In this document: positions 1 to 7,797 of the stretch, in pieces
Layout of the letters: the number at the start of each line of letters is the position of its first letter
Position numbering within the stretch: position 1 is the first letter of the stretch
Position numbers and translations under genes: made by a program
Assembly (NCBI GenBank): GCA_024638215.1
Contig: JAHEKS010000007.1
Location: 1 to 36,397 of the forward strand
DNA length: 36,397 nt
Reading direction: 5' to 3'
DNA from: Acidobacteriota bacterium
GTDB lineage: Bacteria; Acidobacteriota; Terriglobia; UBA7540
The notes under the pieces: generated by a model
Seen by the model: only the letters and a program-made list of their open reading frames with translations
What the model was told of the DNA's origin: nothing
Database searches by the model: none

Positions 1-2
1 CA

Positions 3-605
3 GTGCGAGCCATTCCGCACTGGCGCGACAATCAAACTTTGATGAAGTATGCCGCCCGGCAAGCGCCTGATTCTCCGTTTGTGCACATAGACCGGGCGTG
101 GAACCTCCAGTATCGAGAAGGCGATTTGGACGGCGCCGCCCGCGAGTTTGAAACTGCCTTGCGTCTGAACAACGCCAGCTTTCGCCCCGTTTTCAACCTC
201 AACTACAACGCTTACGTGGGGCTGGGAAATATCGCGCTCGCGAAAGGCCATCGGGAAGAGGCAAAGAAGTATTTTGAGAAAGCGATCCGCTTTTGGCCCC
301 AGATGAGTTCCGCCTACCACAGTCTGGGCGCGCTCTACTTCACGGATGGCGATTACCCGCATGCGGCCGAAGTATTCAATCAGGCTGTGCGGCGAGATCC
401 CCAGGATCTCATCGGCCGCTTTTATCTGGGAACGTGCCTGATGAAGCAGGGTAAGTACCGGCAAGCGGCGGAACAATTTGAAGCCGCCCGCACGGTTGAC
501 CCGTCTTACATCGAAGCGTACGGGGCTGAGGCGCGAGCGCTGGAAGCAGCGGGCGATCAGGCCGGAGCCGAGCGTGTTCGAGCTCTCATCCCTCGTTCGC
601 AGTGA
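3..605 (+). CDS. TPR-repeat protein, C-terminal part (5' end outside window)
   Basis: The reading frame is open from the first bases of the window to the stop at 605, so only the last ~200 residues are seen. The visible part holds several tetratricopeptide repeats: about residues 25-57, 62-95, 97-130, 131-164 and 165-196, with the usual A/G/Y/F/P spacing. The N-terminal stretch WRDNQTLMKYAARQAPDSP resembles the segment that links the membrane part to the TPR tail in TMTC/DUF1736-like integral membrane proteins. This suggests that the missing upstream part carries transmembrane helices, which is an inference. TPRs mediate protein contacts and no catalytic residue is visible here. The GTG at position 3 is unlikely to be the real start. 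The next gene begins 144 bp downstream behind its own promoter. Confidence 0.75.
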   Translation: MRAIPHWRDNQTLMKYAARQAPDSPFVHIDRAWNLQYREGDLDGAAREFETALRLNNASFRPVFNLNYNAYVGLGNIALAKGHREEAKKYFEKAIRFWPQMSSAYHSLGALYFTDGDYPHAAEVFNQAVRRDPQDLIGRFYLGTCLMKQGKYRQAAEQFEAARTVDPSYIEAYGAEARALEAAGDQAGAERVRALIPRSQ

Positions 606-663
606 CGCGGCTGCGAGCGGACTTCGTGCCCGGCGGGCTATCGCCTTCATCTTCTTCTGCGCC

Positions 664-680
664 ACTCCCGGGAGTATAAT
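664..680 (+). promoter_or_regulatory. Perfect -10 box with overlapping 12-bp palindrome, upstream of nuoB
   Basis: A consensus TATAAT lies at 675-680, 70 bp before the nuoB start. The -35 region at the right spacing (about 652-657, TTCTTC) is poor. The perfect palindrome ACTCCCGGGAGT at 664-675 fills the spacer and shares one base with the -10 box, a position suited to a repressor or a MerR-like regulator. Promoter function and operator role are inferred from sequence only. Confidence 0.5.
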
Positions 681-749
681 AGAATCCTGGATCGGGGCCA
701 GACACGGGCCTGCGCGAACTTGCGGGGAGCATCGCCCGAGAGGCGGTTT

Positions 750-1334
750 ATGGAGCCGTTTGCGGACAAGCACGACAAGCCCTTCATCATCGAGTCGGTG
801 GATCGCGTCTTCAACTGGGCGCGCAAATCGGCGCTTTGGCCTTTGACCTTCGGTCTGGCCTGCTGCGCCATCGAAATGATCGCCTCCACCACTTCGCGAT
901 TCGATATGGCGCGCTTCGGCGCGGAAGTCTTCCGTCCCAGCCCGCGCCAGGCGGACCTGATGATTGTTTCCGGCACGGTCACGCTGAAGATGGCTCCGGC
1001 GATCCAGCGCATCTGGGAGCAGATGCCGGACCCCAAATGGTGCATCTCCATGGGCGCGTGCTCGAGCGTCGGCGGGCCGTTCAACACCTACGCGGTGCTC
1101 CAGGGCGTTGACAAGATCGTTCCCGTGGACGTTTACGTGGTCGGATGCCCGCCGCGACCGGAGAATCTTTTCTATGCCCTGCTGCGATTGCAGGAGAAGA
1201 TAGACGGCATGAGCATTGACCCGAAATTCCGCCGGCCGACCGACGTGCGCCTGGACGAGAGCATGATCGAGGAGTTCAAGAAGAACATTCGCATCGGCAA
1301 GGCGGGAACGCCCGAACTGGTTCAGATCGCTTAA
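750..1334 (+). CDS. nuoB: NADH-quinone oxidoreductase subunit B (solitary)
   Basis: This 194-residue protein is NuoB, the complex I (NDH-1) subunit that carries iron-sulfur cluster N2 and passes electrons to quinone at the membrane interface. The four N2 ligands are visible: the tandem C38-C39 in LACCAIEM, C104 in MGACSSVGG and C133 in VGCPPRPE. The length matches the family. The ATG at 750 is preferred, with a purine-rich GAGAGG stretch just upstream; a TTG at 720 would add ten residues that fit nothing. The gene is odd in its position. No nuoA, nuoC or nuoD flanks it: a TPR gene lies upstream and a Rieske ferredoxin gene downstream. In Acidobacteriota, complex I genes can be split, so this may be the single copy or a second copy. 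The family call is very safe. Confidence 0.95.
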   Translation: MEPFADKHDKPFIIESVDRVFNWARKSALWPLTFGLACCAIEMIASTTSRFDMARFGAEVFRPSPRQADLMIVSGTVTLKMAPAIQRIWEQMPDPKWCISMGACSSVGGPFNTYAVLQGVDKIVPVDVYVVGCPPRPENLFYALLRLQEKIDGMSIDPKFRRPTDVRLDESMIEEFKKNIRIGKAGTPELVQIA

Positions 1335-1419
1335 TCCCGTTTCCCTTTACAGGCAATTGATCGCGGCACGGCCCGGGGGCCGCGAGCCCGGTTGTACTTA
1401 CGAGCGACGGAGGCAGACG

Positions 1420-1725
1420 ATGGCGGAATTTGTGACGGTGGCGAGCCTGGCGGAACTCGCGCCCGGCTCGGCGAAAGCGGTCGAGGTGGCGGGAACGACG
1501 ATCGCTCTGTTCAACGTGGACGGGACCGTCTTCGCGCTCGACAACACCTGCCTGCACCAGGGCGGCCCGTTGGGCGAAGGAATGCTTGAGGGTGAGGTGG
1601 TGACCTGCCCCTGGCACATGTGGGAGTACAACGTTCGCACCGGCGAAAACGTCGGAGACGCCTCTCTAAAGGTCAAACGCTACGACGTTCAGGTTGAGAA
1701 TGGCGACATCAAGGTAGCGGTGTGA
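1420..1725 (+). CDS. Rieske-type [2Fe-2S] ferredoxin (NirD/BphF-like)
   Basis: This is a 101-residue soluble Rieske protein. The cluster-binding boxes are intact: C44-x-H46 in TCLHQGGPL and C63-x-x-H66 in CPWHMWEYN, the two Cys and two His that hold a 2Fe-2S centre. There is no signal peptide or membrane anchor, so it should act in the cytoplasm as an electron carrier of the dioxygenase-ferredoxin or NirD-small-subunit type. The ATG at 1420 follows GGAGG (1409-1413) at a spacing of 6 nt, which settles the start. It lies 85 bp after nuoB on the same strand and may be co-transcribed with it. No oxygenase or reductase partner gene is nearby, so its redox partner is unknown. Confidence 0.9.
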   Translation: MAEFVTVASLAELAPGSAKAVEVAGTTIALFNVDGTVFALDNTCLHQGGPLGEGMLEGEVVTCPWHMWEYNVRTGENVGDASLKVKRYDVQVENGDIKVAV

Positions 1726-1744
1726 CTCCTTGGTTCGTCCTCAC

Positions 1745-1773
1745 TTGTCCGTGGGCCTCTCTTCGTCTACAAT
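1745..1773 (+). promoter_or_regulatory. Candidate sigma-70 promoter for fpg
   Basis: TTGTCC (1745-1750) and TACAAT (1768-1773) are spaced by exactly 17 nt. They lie about 135 bp upstream of the fpg start, which would leave the heptamer repeat at 1821-1858 inside the 5' untranslated region. Sequence match only. Confidence 0.45.
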
Positions 1774-1820
1774 TTGCTGCCGGCGATGGACCGATGCAAT
1801 GACTTTCGCGATCTGGGATC

Positions 1821-1858
1821 AACTGACAACTGACAACTGACAACTGACAACTGACAAC
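1821..1858. repeat. Tandem heptanucleotide repeat (AACTGAC)x5.4
   Basis: Five exact copies of the 7-nt unit AACTGAC lie head to tail from 1821 to 1855, followed by a partial unit to 1858. The block sits in the leader of fpg, 50 bp before its start codon. The same unit in another phase, CAACTGA, recurs in the heptad block upstream of rlmD (34412-34418), so these blocks look like members of one repeat family. Confidence 0.9.
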
Positions 1859-1895
1859 CTCTCCCCTTCAAAGCACGCGTTCTTCGCTCGTTGCT

Positions 1896-1907
1896 TGTCA
1901 TCCTGAG
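1896..1907. repeat. Possible remnant of TGTCATNCTGAG intergenic repeat
   Basis: TGTCATCCTGAG at 1896-1907 matches one end of the intergenic repeat seen at 9655-9694 and 24861-24889. It abuts the fpg start codon at 1909, so the repeat end may supply the GAG purine run next to the start. A twelve-base match could be chance, hence the low confidence. Confidence 0.35.
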
Positions 1908-1908
1908 G

Positions 1909-2796
1909 ATGCCTGAACTTCCCGAAGTTGAAACCGTCGCGCGGGGACTGCGCCAGCGAGCACTGGGCCGGCGAATCTGCGAGGTCGAAGTCCGCCACCC
2001 GGGCATCATCAAAGGCTCACCGGAGGAATTTGTCCGGCAAACTTCCGGCCGAACCATCGGGGCCGTACGACGCAAAGGCAAGGTTCTGGTTCTCGAGCTC
2101 GATGGCTGCGCCGGCGAGCCACAGTTTCTGATGGTTCGCCTGGGCATGACTGGGCAGGTCACGCTGGAGCCGCACGAGGCGCCGATGGAGCCGCACACGC
2201 ACGTCCGCATGCCGCTCGACGACGGGCACGAGGAACTGCGCTTCCGCGACTCGCGCCGCTTCGGCAACCTGCGCGTCCTGGAGCGCGGCGAGATGGAAGC
2301 GATGCTCGGCGAGCTGGGGCCGGATGCGCAGGAAATCTCCGAACGAGAGTTCTTGGGCTCGATGCGCGGCCGGCGTGGCGCCCTCAAGAGCTGGCTGATG
2401 AACCAGCAGATGCTCGCCGGGCTCGGCAACATTTATGCCGATGAAGCGCTTTTTGGGGCGCGCCTGCATCCGCTGGCGCAACCCGGGAGCGTTCCTCGCG
2501 AAGCCGCGCAGCGCCTCTATCGCGCGGTGCGCCGCGTCCTCGACCGCGCCGTCAACTTGCAGGGTACTAGCTTCCGGGATTATATTGATCTCGAGGGGCG
2601 ACCCGGCAACTTCGCCATGCGGCTGAAGGTTTACCAGCGTGAGGGTAAACCCTGCCGGCGCTGCCGCACACCGATTCGGCGTATTGTCGTGGGCGGGCGT
2701 TCCAGCCACTTCTGTCCGCGCTGCCAGCCGCGACCTCGCCGCGCCGCGGGGCGCAAGACTTCTCGAGCGGGAATGGGGCGCAAAAAACTTAATTGA
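1909..2796 (+). CDS. mutM: Formamidopyrimidine-DNA glycosylase (Fpg/MutM)
   Basis: This 295-residue bifunctional DNA glycosylase/AP lyase removes 8-oxoguanine and formamidopyrimidines in base excision repair. The N-terminus is MPELPEVE: Pro2 is the nucleophile and Glu3 the acid, so the start must be the ATG at 1909 and not an upstream codon. K58 fits the conserved lysine, and the helix-two-turn-helix segment is seen around GLGNIYADEALF (171-182). The zinc finger is complete with C249, C252, C269 and C272, and R264 in GGR is the finger arginine. A basic tail of about 20 residues (PRPRRAAGRKTSRAGMGRKK) extends past the usual end and may add DNA affinity. The ribosome-binding purines abut the ATG, inside a possible intergenic repeat remnant. 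Confidence 0.96.
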   Translation: MPELPEVETVARGLRQRALGRRICEVEVRHPGIIKGSPEEFVRQTSGRTIGAVRRKGKVLVLELDGCAGEPQFLMVRLGMTGQVTLEPHEAPMEPHTHVRMPLDDGHEELRFRDSRRFGNLRVLERGEMEAMLGELGPDAQEISEREFLGSMRGRRGALKSWLMNQQMLAGLGNIYADEALFGARLHPLAQPGSVPREAAQRLYRAVRRVLDRAVNLQGTSFRDYIDLEGRPGNFAMRLKVYQREGKPCRRCRTPIRRIVVGGRSSHFCPRCQPRPRRAAGRKTSRAGMGRKKLN

Positions 2797-2845
2797 TTGA
2801 TCGAATTCTGTCGAAAACAAAGGTAACGAAGGGAACCTAATCTTC

Positions 2846-4396
2846 ATGCCCAACATTCTTGGTTGCCGCCGCAGCATCGGGATTCTGGCAAGCTCACTGC
2901 TGATTCTTGCTCTTCCTCTCGCCGCGCAGGAGACGAAGCCCGCTGCCGCCGCTCGACCGCCCGCCAAGGCCGGCGCGCCACCCGCTAATAAAGCTGCCGC
3001 GCCACCAGCGAAGGCCGCCGCGCCGTCCGCGAAAGCTGCCGCACCACCGCCGGCGAAAGCCGCCGCGCCGCCGTGCGCGGACTGCGCGGTCCACGTCGTC
3101 GCCAAAGGCGAGGGGCTGAACGCCATCGCACTGCCTTACCTTGATCGCACTTCATTCCTGACGCTTCCCGAGCTTGAGGCTGCTATTTACCGTGTGAACG
3201 GATGGACGAAGAAGGCCTACTTCCAGCCCGGCGAGAAGGTGCTGATTCCGGGCCTGCTGAAGTCGCCCATCGTCGAACATCCGATTCCCACGCCGAAGAC
3301 TTTCGAAGTGCGCGGGATTTACCTGACCGGGTGGACGGCGGGCAGCGGCCACGGCCTGGATTTGATCCGGCGCTGGCGCGCCGCGGGCGGCAACGCCGTG
3401 ACCTTCGACCTCAAAGACATGGACGGCATCGTCGCCGTGCCCTTCAAAAACCCTTTGCATTCCGGACGCGGCTCGCCCTCCATCCGCAGCCTGCCCAAGC
3501 TGGTGCACTTCATTCATTCAAAGGGCATGCGCGCCATCGCGCGCATCGCCCTGTTCCGCGACGAGCGTCTGGCCGAGCACGAGCCGCAGCTCGATCCGCG
3601 CTCGCGCAAAACGGGCATGCCCTGGCGCGAAAACGGCAAGCAGGTCTGGGTGGACCCTTCGCTCGCCGCCGTGCAGGATTACAACCTGGCGCTGGCGCTG
3701 CAGGCGGCCCAATCGGGCGTGGATGAAATCCAGTTCGACTACGTCCGCTTTCCCGCCGAAGGCGATCAGGCGGACGCGCAGTTCGCCTTCGAAAGCACGC
3801 ATCCCAAATGGCAGCGCTCCGACGTGATTACCGCGTTCCTGAAGCGGGCTTACGCCGAGCTGCACCCGACCGGCGTGCTGGTTTCGCTTGACGTGTTCGG
3901 CGTGATGGCCTGGCAGCGTCCCGCGGATTTGTCGCACACCGGCCAGGACATCGCGCAGATGGCGCGCTACTGCGACGTCCTCTCGCCCATGGTTTATCCC
4001 TCGCACTTTTTCGGCATGGACGGCTACGCCATTCCCGGCGACGCGCCCGACCACTTCATCAGCGAGTCCATGAAACGTTTCCGCGAAATCACCGCCGATA
4101 CGCAGGTCGTGCTGCGGCCCTGGCTGCAAGCCTTCGGCTGGCGGACGCCGGATTATTCTCCCGCTTACGTCATCGAACAGGTGAAGGTCGCGCGGCAGGA
4201 AGGCGGCATCGGTTTTCTCTTCTGGAACGCGCGCAACGATTACGACACCGTCTTTCCGGCCATGGCGAAAATGGGTGCCTCGCCCGGACTCTATTTCCGC
4301 GGCGACGAACTGCACGCCGGCGTCTCCGCAACGCCGCCGCCGGGTGAAGAAGATGCCCACGGCGCTCGGCCCGCAGCCGCCAACGACTCGCCTTAG
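2846..4396 (+). CDS. Secreted putative glycoside hydrolase (DUF4015/GH13-like) with LysM-like domain
   Basis: The product is 516 residues long. Residues 1-27 form a signal peptide ending near LAAQ. A low-complexity linker made of repeated AAPPAKA units follows (about 30-76). Residues about 82-136 (VHVVAKGEGLNAIALPYL to GEKVLIPG) look like a LysM-type peptidoglycan or glycan-binding module. From about 150 to 490 lies the DUF4015 'putative glycosyl hydrolase' domain, a TIM-barrel family: VRGIYLTGWTAG at the start, FDLKDMDG, DEIQFDYVRFPAEG with acidic residues typical of barrel strand ends, SLDVFGVMAW, LSPMVYPSHF and VVLRPWLQAFGW. A cell-wall or extracellular polysaccharide substrate is inferred; the true substrate is unknown. 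The tail after 495 is disordered. Confidence 0.85.
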   Translation: MPNILGCRRSIGILASSLLILALPLAAQETKPAAAARPPAKAGAPPANKAAAPPAKAAAPSAKAAAPPPAKAAAPPCADCAVHVVAKGEGLNAIALPYLDRTSFLTLPELEAAIYRVNGWTKKAYFQPGEKVLIPGLLKSPIVEHPIPTPKTFEVRGIYLTGWTAGSGHGLDLIRRWRAAGGNAVTFDLKDMDGIVAVPFKNPLHSGRGSPSIRSLPKLVHFIHSKGMRAIARIALFRDERLAEHEPQLDPRSRKTGMPWRENGKQVWVDPSLAAVQDYNLALALQAAQSGVDEIQFDYVRFPAEGDQADAQFAFESTHPKWQRSDVITAFLKRAYAELHPTGVLVSLDVFGVMAWQRPADLSHTGQDIAQMARYCDVLSPMVYPSHFFGMDGYAIPGDAPDHFISESMKRFREITADTQVVLRPWLQAFGWRTPDYSPAYVIEQVKVARQEGGIGFLFWNARNDYDTVFPAMAKMGASPGLYFRGDELHAGVSATPPPGEEDAHGARPAAANDSP

Positions 4397-5040
4397 ACGA
4401 GGCAGGGCGTCCCGCCCAGGCATCAATCCCTTCGAATGCACCGTTTCAACACGGCTTCGCTCGCCCTTTTTGCGGCTCCGTTCGGGCTTCGTTGCCGGTT
4501 CGTTTTGGGTTCGTCTACCCGCTCCGGCTCTGTGTTTTCAACAACATCCGGGCTTCGTTTATGGAAATTCCGGCCCTCGACGTTCGCGCCGCCCCGGCGT
4601 ATATTCGCTTTTTGTTCGCCTTTCGCATGCGGCCGAACTTTCGCATTCGTGAGACTCATGAGATTTCCTTTTCGCCCCTCGGCAGCCCCGTCCCGTGCGC
4701 GGCTTTTACCCTGAGGCTCGCATCGTAGGCTATCATACTTTTCCCGGCTTGTCAACCTTTTCTCGGGAAGGGCCGCACGATAGCTGAGGGCATGCCGACG
4801 GCCGCCTCGAATCTGCTAAACGATGCAAAGAGCGCCCCGGCCGCCATCTCGCGCCGGCCGAGGCTGACTAGGCCCGTGCCTCGCTCTCGCCCCGGCCATA
4901 ACCTGCCTTGCGCTGCCGTTGCGATTTCGTATCCTTGTGGCTATTTCCTCTGATACAATACGCCCCGCGCGGGGAAGCCGCAGGACTCCCGCCGCCTTTC
5001 GCGTCACGCCGCATCGAACTCGGGAGCCCCCTGCGTTCCT
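4397..5040. other. 644-bp gap, no supported gene; candidate comM -10 near its end
   Basis: I find no open frame here with a convincing start, ribosome-binding site or recognisable protein. The plus strand between about 4440 and 4640 is unusual: it is rich in TTCG and carries repeated GGCTTCGTT-like words (about 4486, 4550). A small GGGCG-TCC-CGCCC hairpin follows the upstream stop codon (4405-4417) but lacks a T tract. TACAAT at 4954-4959 could be a -10 box for comM, with no good -35. An unrecognised non-coding RNA cannot be excluded. Confidence 0.5.
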
Positions 5041-6573
5041 ATGCTTTTCAAGACCTCCAGCGCCGCGGTTTTCGGAATCGACGCTTACTTCGTCGAGGTG
5101 GAGGTGGACGTGTCGGCGGGCAACGGCCTTTTCATGACCGTCGGCCTGCCTGACGCCGCCGTGCGCGAGAGCCGCGAGCGCATCAAGTCGGCCATCAAGA
5201 ATTGTGGCCTGGATTTTCCCTTTCAAAATATCACCGTCAACCTGGCGCCGGCGGACGTGAAGAAAGAAGGCTCGGGGTTCGATCTCTCAATTGCGCTGGG
5301 CATTCTCGGGACCACCGGCGCGCTGCTGAAGTCCGACCTGAAGCAGTACGTCTTTCTGGGCGAGCTTTCGCTCGACGGCGGCCTGCGGCCGATCAAAGGC
5401 GCGCTCTCGATTGCCGGCATGATGCGCAAGAAAGGCGTCCGAAAGCTCGTGGTTCCCGCCGAAAACGCCAGCGAAGCGGCGGTGGTGCAGGACGTGGAAG
5501 TTTACGGGTTGCGCTCGCTGGTGGAGGTTCTGGATCTGGTCAACGAAACACGCGAGTTCACTCCGGCGCGCGTGAACGTACGCGAGATGCTCGCCGCCGC
5601 CAGCCAGTACCCGGTGGACTTCCGCGACGTGAAGGGACAGTTCCACGCCAAGCGCGCCATCGAGGTGGCCACGGCGGGCGGGCACAACATTCTGATGATT
5701 GGTCCGCCGGGCGCGGGCAAGACGATGCTCGCCAAGCGTATTCCCACCATCCTGCCGCCGCTGACGTTCGACGAAGCGATCCAGACCACGAAAATTCACA
5801 GCGTGGCGGGGACGCTTGAGCCCGGCGTGGGACTGGTCGGCACTCGCCCCTTCCGCTCGCCGCACCACACCATTTCCGACGCCGGCCTGATCGGCGGCGG
5901 CGCCATCCCGCGCCCCGGCGAAGTGAGCCTGGCCAACAACGGCGTGCTGTTCCTGGATGAGTTGCCGGAATTCCAGCGCAACGTTCTGGAAGTGATGCGC
6001 CAGCCGATCGAAGACGGCACGGTGACCATCGCGCGCGCTTCCATGTCGTTGACGTTTCCTTCACGCTTCATGCTGGCGGCGGCGATGAACCCCTGCCCGT
6101 GCGGCTTCTTCAACGACCCTTCGCGCGAGTGCACCTGCACGCCGCCCATGATCCAGCGCTACGTCTCGAAGATTTCAGGACCCTTACTCGACCGCATTGA
6201 CATCCACATTGACATGCCCGCCGTCAAATACCGCGAGCTGCGCGACGACGCGGGCGGCGAGGGCTCCGACCAGATTCGGGAGCGGGTCATCGCCGCGCGC
6301 CAACGCCAGCTCGAGCGCTATCAGGGCGAGAAGATCTATTCCAACGCCCAGATGAGCCCGCGCATGCTCCGCAAATACTGCAACATCTCGGCCGAGTGCG
6401 AGCGCCTGCTCGAAAGCGCCATGACGCGGCTGGGCCTCTCCGCGCGCGCCCACGACCGCATCCTGAAGGTCTCGCGCACCATCGCCGACCTCGAAGGCGC
6501 CGAGGAAATTTCCTCCACCCACATCTCCGAAGCCATCCAGTACCGCTCGCTCGACCGGAATTACTGGACGTAG
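5041..6573 (+). CDS. comM: ComM/YifB-family AAA+ ATPase (Mg-chelatase-like)
   Basis: This 510-residue protein has the full three-part architecture of the YifB/ComM family. The N-terminal Lon-protease-like ChlI domain covers about residues 1-125. A central AAA+ domain has Walker A GPPGAGKT at 221-228, Walker B VLFLDEL at about 302-308 and the loop [18 protein letters not shown]. The C-terminal Mg_chelatase_C domain ends the protein. ComM is a hexameric helicase that drives branch migration of incoming DNA during natural transformation. A cysteine cluster, [17 protein letters not shown], is present as in relatives. The ATG at 5041 begins the conserved [15 protein letters not shown] start. The gene stands alone behind a long upstream gap. 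The window also holds a comEC fragment, which would fit a DNA-uptake capability, though that is inference. Confidence 0.93.
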   Translation: MLFKTSSAAVFGIDAYFVEVEVDVSAGNGLFMTVGLPDAAVRESRERIKSAIKNCGLDFPFQNITVNLAPADVKKEGSGFDLSIALGILGTTGALLKSDLKQYVFLGELSLDGGLRPIKGALSIAGMMRKKGVRKLVVPAENASEAAVVQDVEVYGLRSLVEVLDLVNETREFTPARVNVREMLAAASQYPVDFRDVKGQFHAKRAIEVATAGGHNILMIGPPGAGKTMLAKRIPTILPPLTFDEAIQTTKIHSVAGTLEPGVGLVGTRPFRSPHHTISDAGLIGGGAIPRPGEVSLANNGVLFLDELPEFQRNVLEVMRQPIEDGTVTIARASMSLTFPSRFMLAAAMNPCPCGFFNDPSRECTCTPPMIQRYVSKISGPLLDRIDIHIDMPAVKYRELRDDAGGEGSDQIRERVIAARQRQLERYQGEKIYSNAQMSPRMLRKYCNISAECERLLESAMTRLGLSARAHDRILKVSRTIADLEGAEEISSTHISEAIQYRSLDRNYWT

Positions 6574-6626
6574 CGAAACGCGGTTCGGCGTGTGCTACTA
6601 TGGTCTGAAGGGAAGGAGTTACCCCC

Positions 6627-7004
6627 GTGGGACTGACTATCCTGGAAATCGAAGTCGGGAATCCCGCCAATCCAAAAGTGACCGAGACGATCAAGTTCCT
6701 GGTTGATTCCGGTGCCGTCTATTCCGTGGTGCCTAAACAGGTCCTAAAGCGGCTCGGGATCAAGCCCCTGGGAACGCAGGCGTTTCGCCTCGCCGATGGC
6801 TCGAAAATCGCGCGACAGAAGGGCGGTGCCCTTTTCAAACGCGGCAAGAGGATTGGGGTGGCCGATGTCATCTTCGGTGAAAAAGGCGACAGCAATCTGC
6901 TCGGGGCACTCACGCTGGAAGCGCTTGGACTCTCGCTGGACCCTTTGCGGAGGAAACTGAAGCCATTGCCGATGATCCTTGCCTCTCACCTCGGCGCGCG
7001 CTGA
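6627..7004 (+). CDS. Retropepsin-like aspartic protease, single-domain (clan AA)
   Basis: The product is a 125-residue single-lobe aspartic protease fold. The active-site motif is VDSGA (D27-S28-G29-A30) followed by VYSVVPKQVLKRLG, typical of clan AA retropepsin-like proteins. A second family mark is LLGALTLEALGLSLDP near the C-terminus. With one catalytic Asp per chain it would need to dimerise, as in retroviral proteases. There is no signal peptide or membrane segment. The start is GTG at 6627, supported by GGAAGGAG at 6611-6618 with a spacing of 8. TGCTACTAT at 6593-6601 could be an extended -10 box. The biological substrate is unknown. It lies between comM and a nucleotidyltransferase module, with no evident functional link. 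Confidence 0.8.
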   Translation: MGLTILEIEVGNPANPKVTETIKFLVDSGAVYSVVPKQVLKRLGIKPLGTQAFRLADGSKIARQKGGALFKRGKRIGVADVIFGEKGDSNLLGALTLEALGLSLDPLRRKLKPLPMILASHLGAR

Positions 7005-7082
7005 CCGCCTCAGGCCGCTCGCCCTGCCGCAAATTTTGGACTTAAAGCGAGTACGATAGTCGCGTTTGTCTCCGGAGAAACC

Positions 7083-7277
7083 GTGGACGAAAAGGAATCC
7101 GAAAGAGCCAATCTCGTGCCGGGCGACGCTGCGGACGAGCCGGCGTTTAGCGAAGACGGCGTGGATTTGACGCTGATCCGCTGGATGCTGTCGCCTACGC
7201 CGACCGAACGGCTGGAAGCCCTTCAGGATGTCATCTGGAGCATCGTGAGGCTGCGCGGTGAAGACACCGAAAACTGA
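7083..7277 (+). CDS. Small protein paired with nucleotidyltransferase
   Basis: This 64-residue acidic protein starts at GTG 7083 behind GGAG (7074-7077). Its core VDLTLIRWMLSPTPTERLEALQDVIWSIVRLR resembles short proteins often found directly upstream of nucleotidyltransferase-like genes. Its last 20 bases overlap the next gene, which implies translational coupling. The arrangement resembles two-gene modules of toxin-antitoxin type, but no toxic activity can be read from the sequence. It has no membrane segment. I know of no established function. Confidence 0.65.
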   Translation: MDEKESERANLVPGDAADEPAFSEDGVDLTLIRWMLSPTPTERLEALQDVIWSIVRLRGEDTEN

Positions 7278-7755
7278 CTTCGTCGAGATTCTGCGGACGC
7301 TCGCACGCCATGGGGTTGATTTTATTGTGGTGGGCGGCGTCGCCGCCGCCATGCAGGGGGCCACGATCGTTACGTTCGACCTCGACCTTGTGCATTCCCG
7401 CACGCCGCAGAACGTCGAACGCCTGTTGAAAGCCCTGGAAGCCCTCGAGGCTCGATACCGAACACCCGGAGCAGAGAATCTAAAACCTTCGCGGTCGCTC
7501 CTCGAATCGGAAGGCCGCCAACTCTTGACCACCCGGGCCGGCCATCTTGACCTGCCGGGTGTGATTGGTTCGAACCGCGGCTACGACGAACTCTTGCCGC
7601 TTTCTCTTGAACAGGAAGTGGCCGGAACAAAGGTCCGTGTCCTCGGCCTCGAAGCGGTGATCGAAACCAAACAGGAAGCAGGCGGCGAAAAAGACCGGGC
7701 GATGCTTCCCATCCTGCGCCGAACGCTCGAGGAAAAGAAGCGGCGTGAGAAGTGA
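7258..7755 (+). CDS. Nucleotidyltransferase-fold protein (AbiEii/DUF6036-like)
   Basis: The product is 165 residues with a nucleotidyltransferase fold of the type used by AbiEii-like toxins and DUF6036 proteins. The visible active-site pattern is VVGGVAAAMQG (G26-G27) followed by TFDLDLVHSR, in which D41 and D43 form the metal-binding DxD pair. A third acidic residue is expected further on and could be in the HLDLPG stretch. The GTG start at 7258 lies inside the end of the preceding small gene (20-bp overlap), so the two are probably made together. An alternative reading is an ordinary orphan nucleotidyltransferase without toxin function. Confidence 0.75.
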   Translation: MKTPKTDFVEILRTLARHGVDFIVVGGVAAAMQGATIVTFDLDLVHSRTPQNVERLLKALEALEARYRTPGAENLKPSRSLLESEGRQLLTTRAGHLDLPGVIGSNRGYDELLPLSLEQEVAGTKVRVLGLEAVIETKQEAGGEKDRAMLPILRRTLEEKKRREK

Positions 7756-7797
7756 GCCGTTAATCCTTGCAAGAGGCATTCGTAACAATCAGATCGC

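Noticed and set aside
2017-3126. A 369-codon minus-strand frame across fpg and the hydrolase
   Set aside because: Antisense of two well-supported genes; the repeated Ala/Gly part is the mirror of the hydrolase linker.
4423-4755. Short frames on both strands in the gap before comM
   Set aside because: No ribosome-binding site, no domain and odd amino-acid composition.
4736-4757. Minus-strand TTGACA and TATGAT boxes in the gap before comM
   Set aside because: They are only 12 nt apart, too close for a sigma-70 promoter, and no minus-strand gene follows.
7566-7578. GGTTCGAACC word resembling a tRNA T-arm
   Set aside because: It lies inside the nucleotidyltransferase gene and no cloverleaf can be formed around it.
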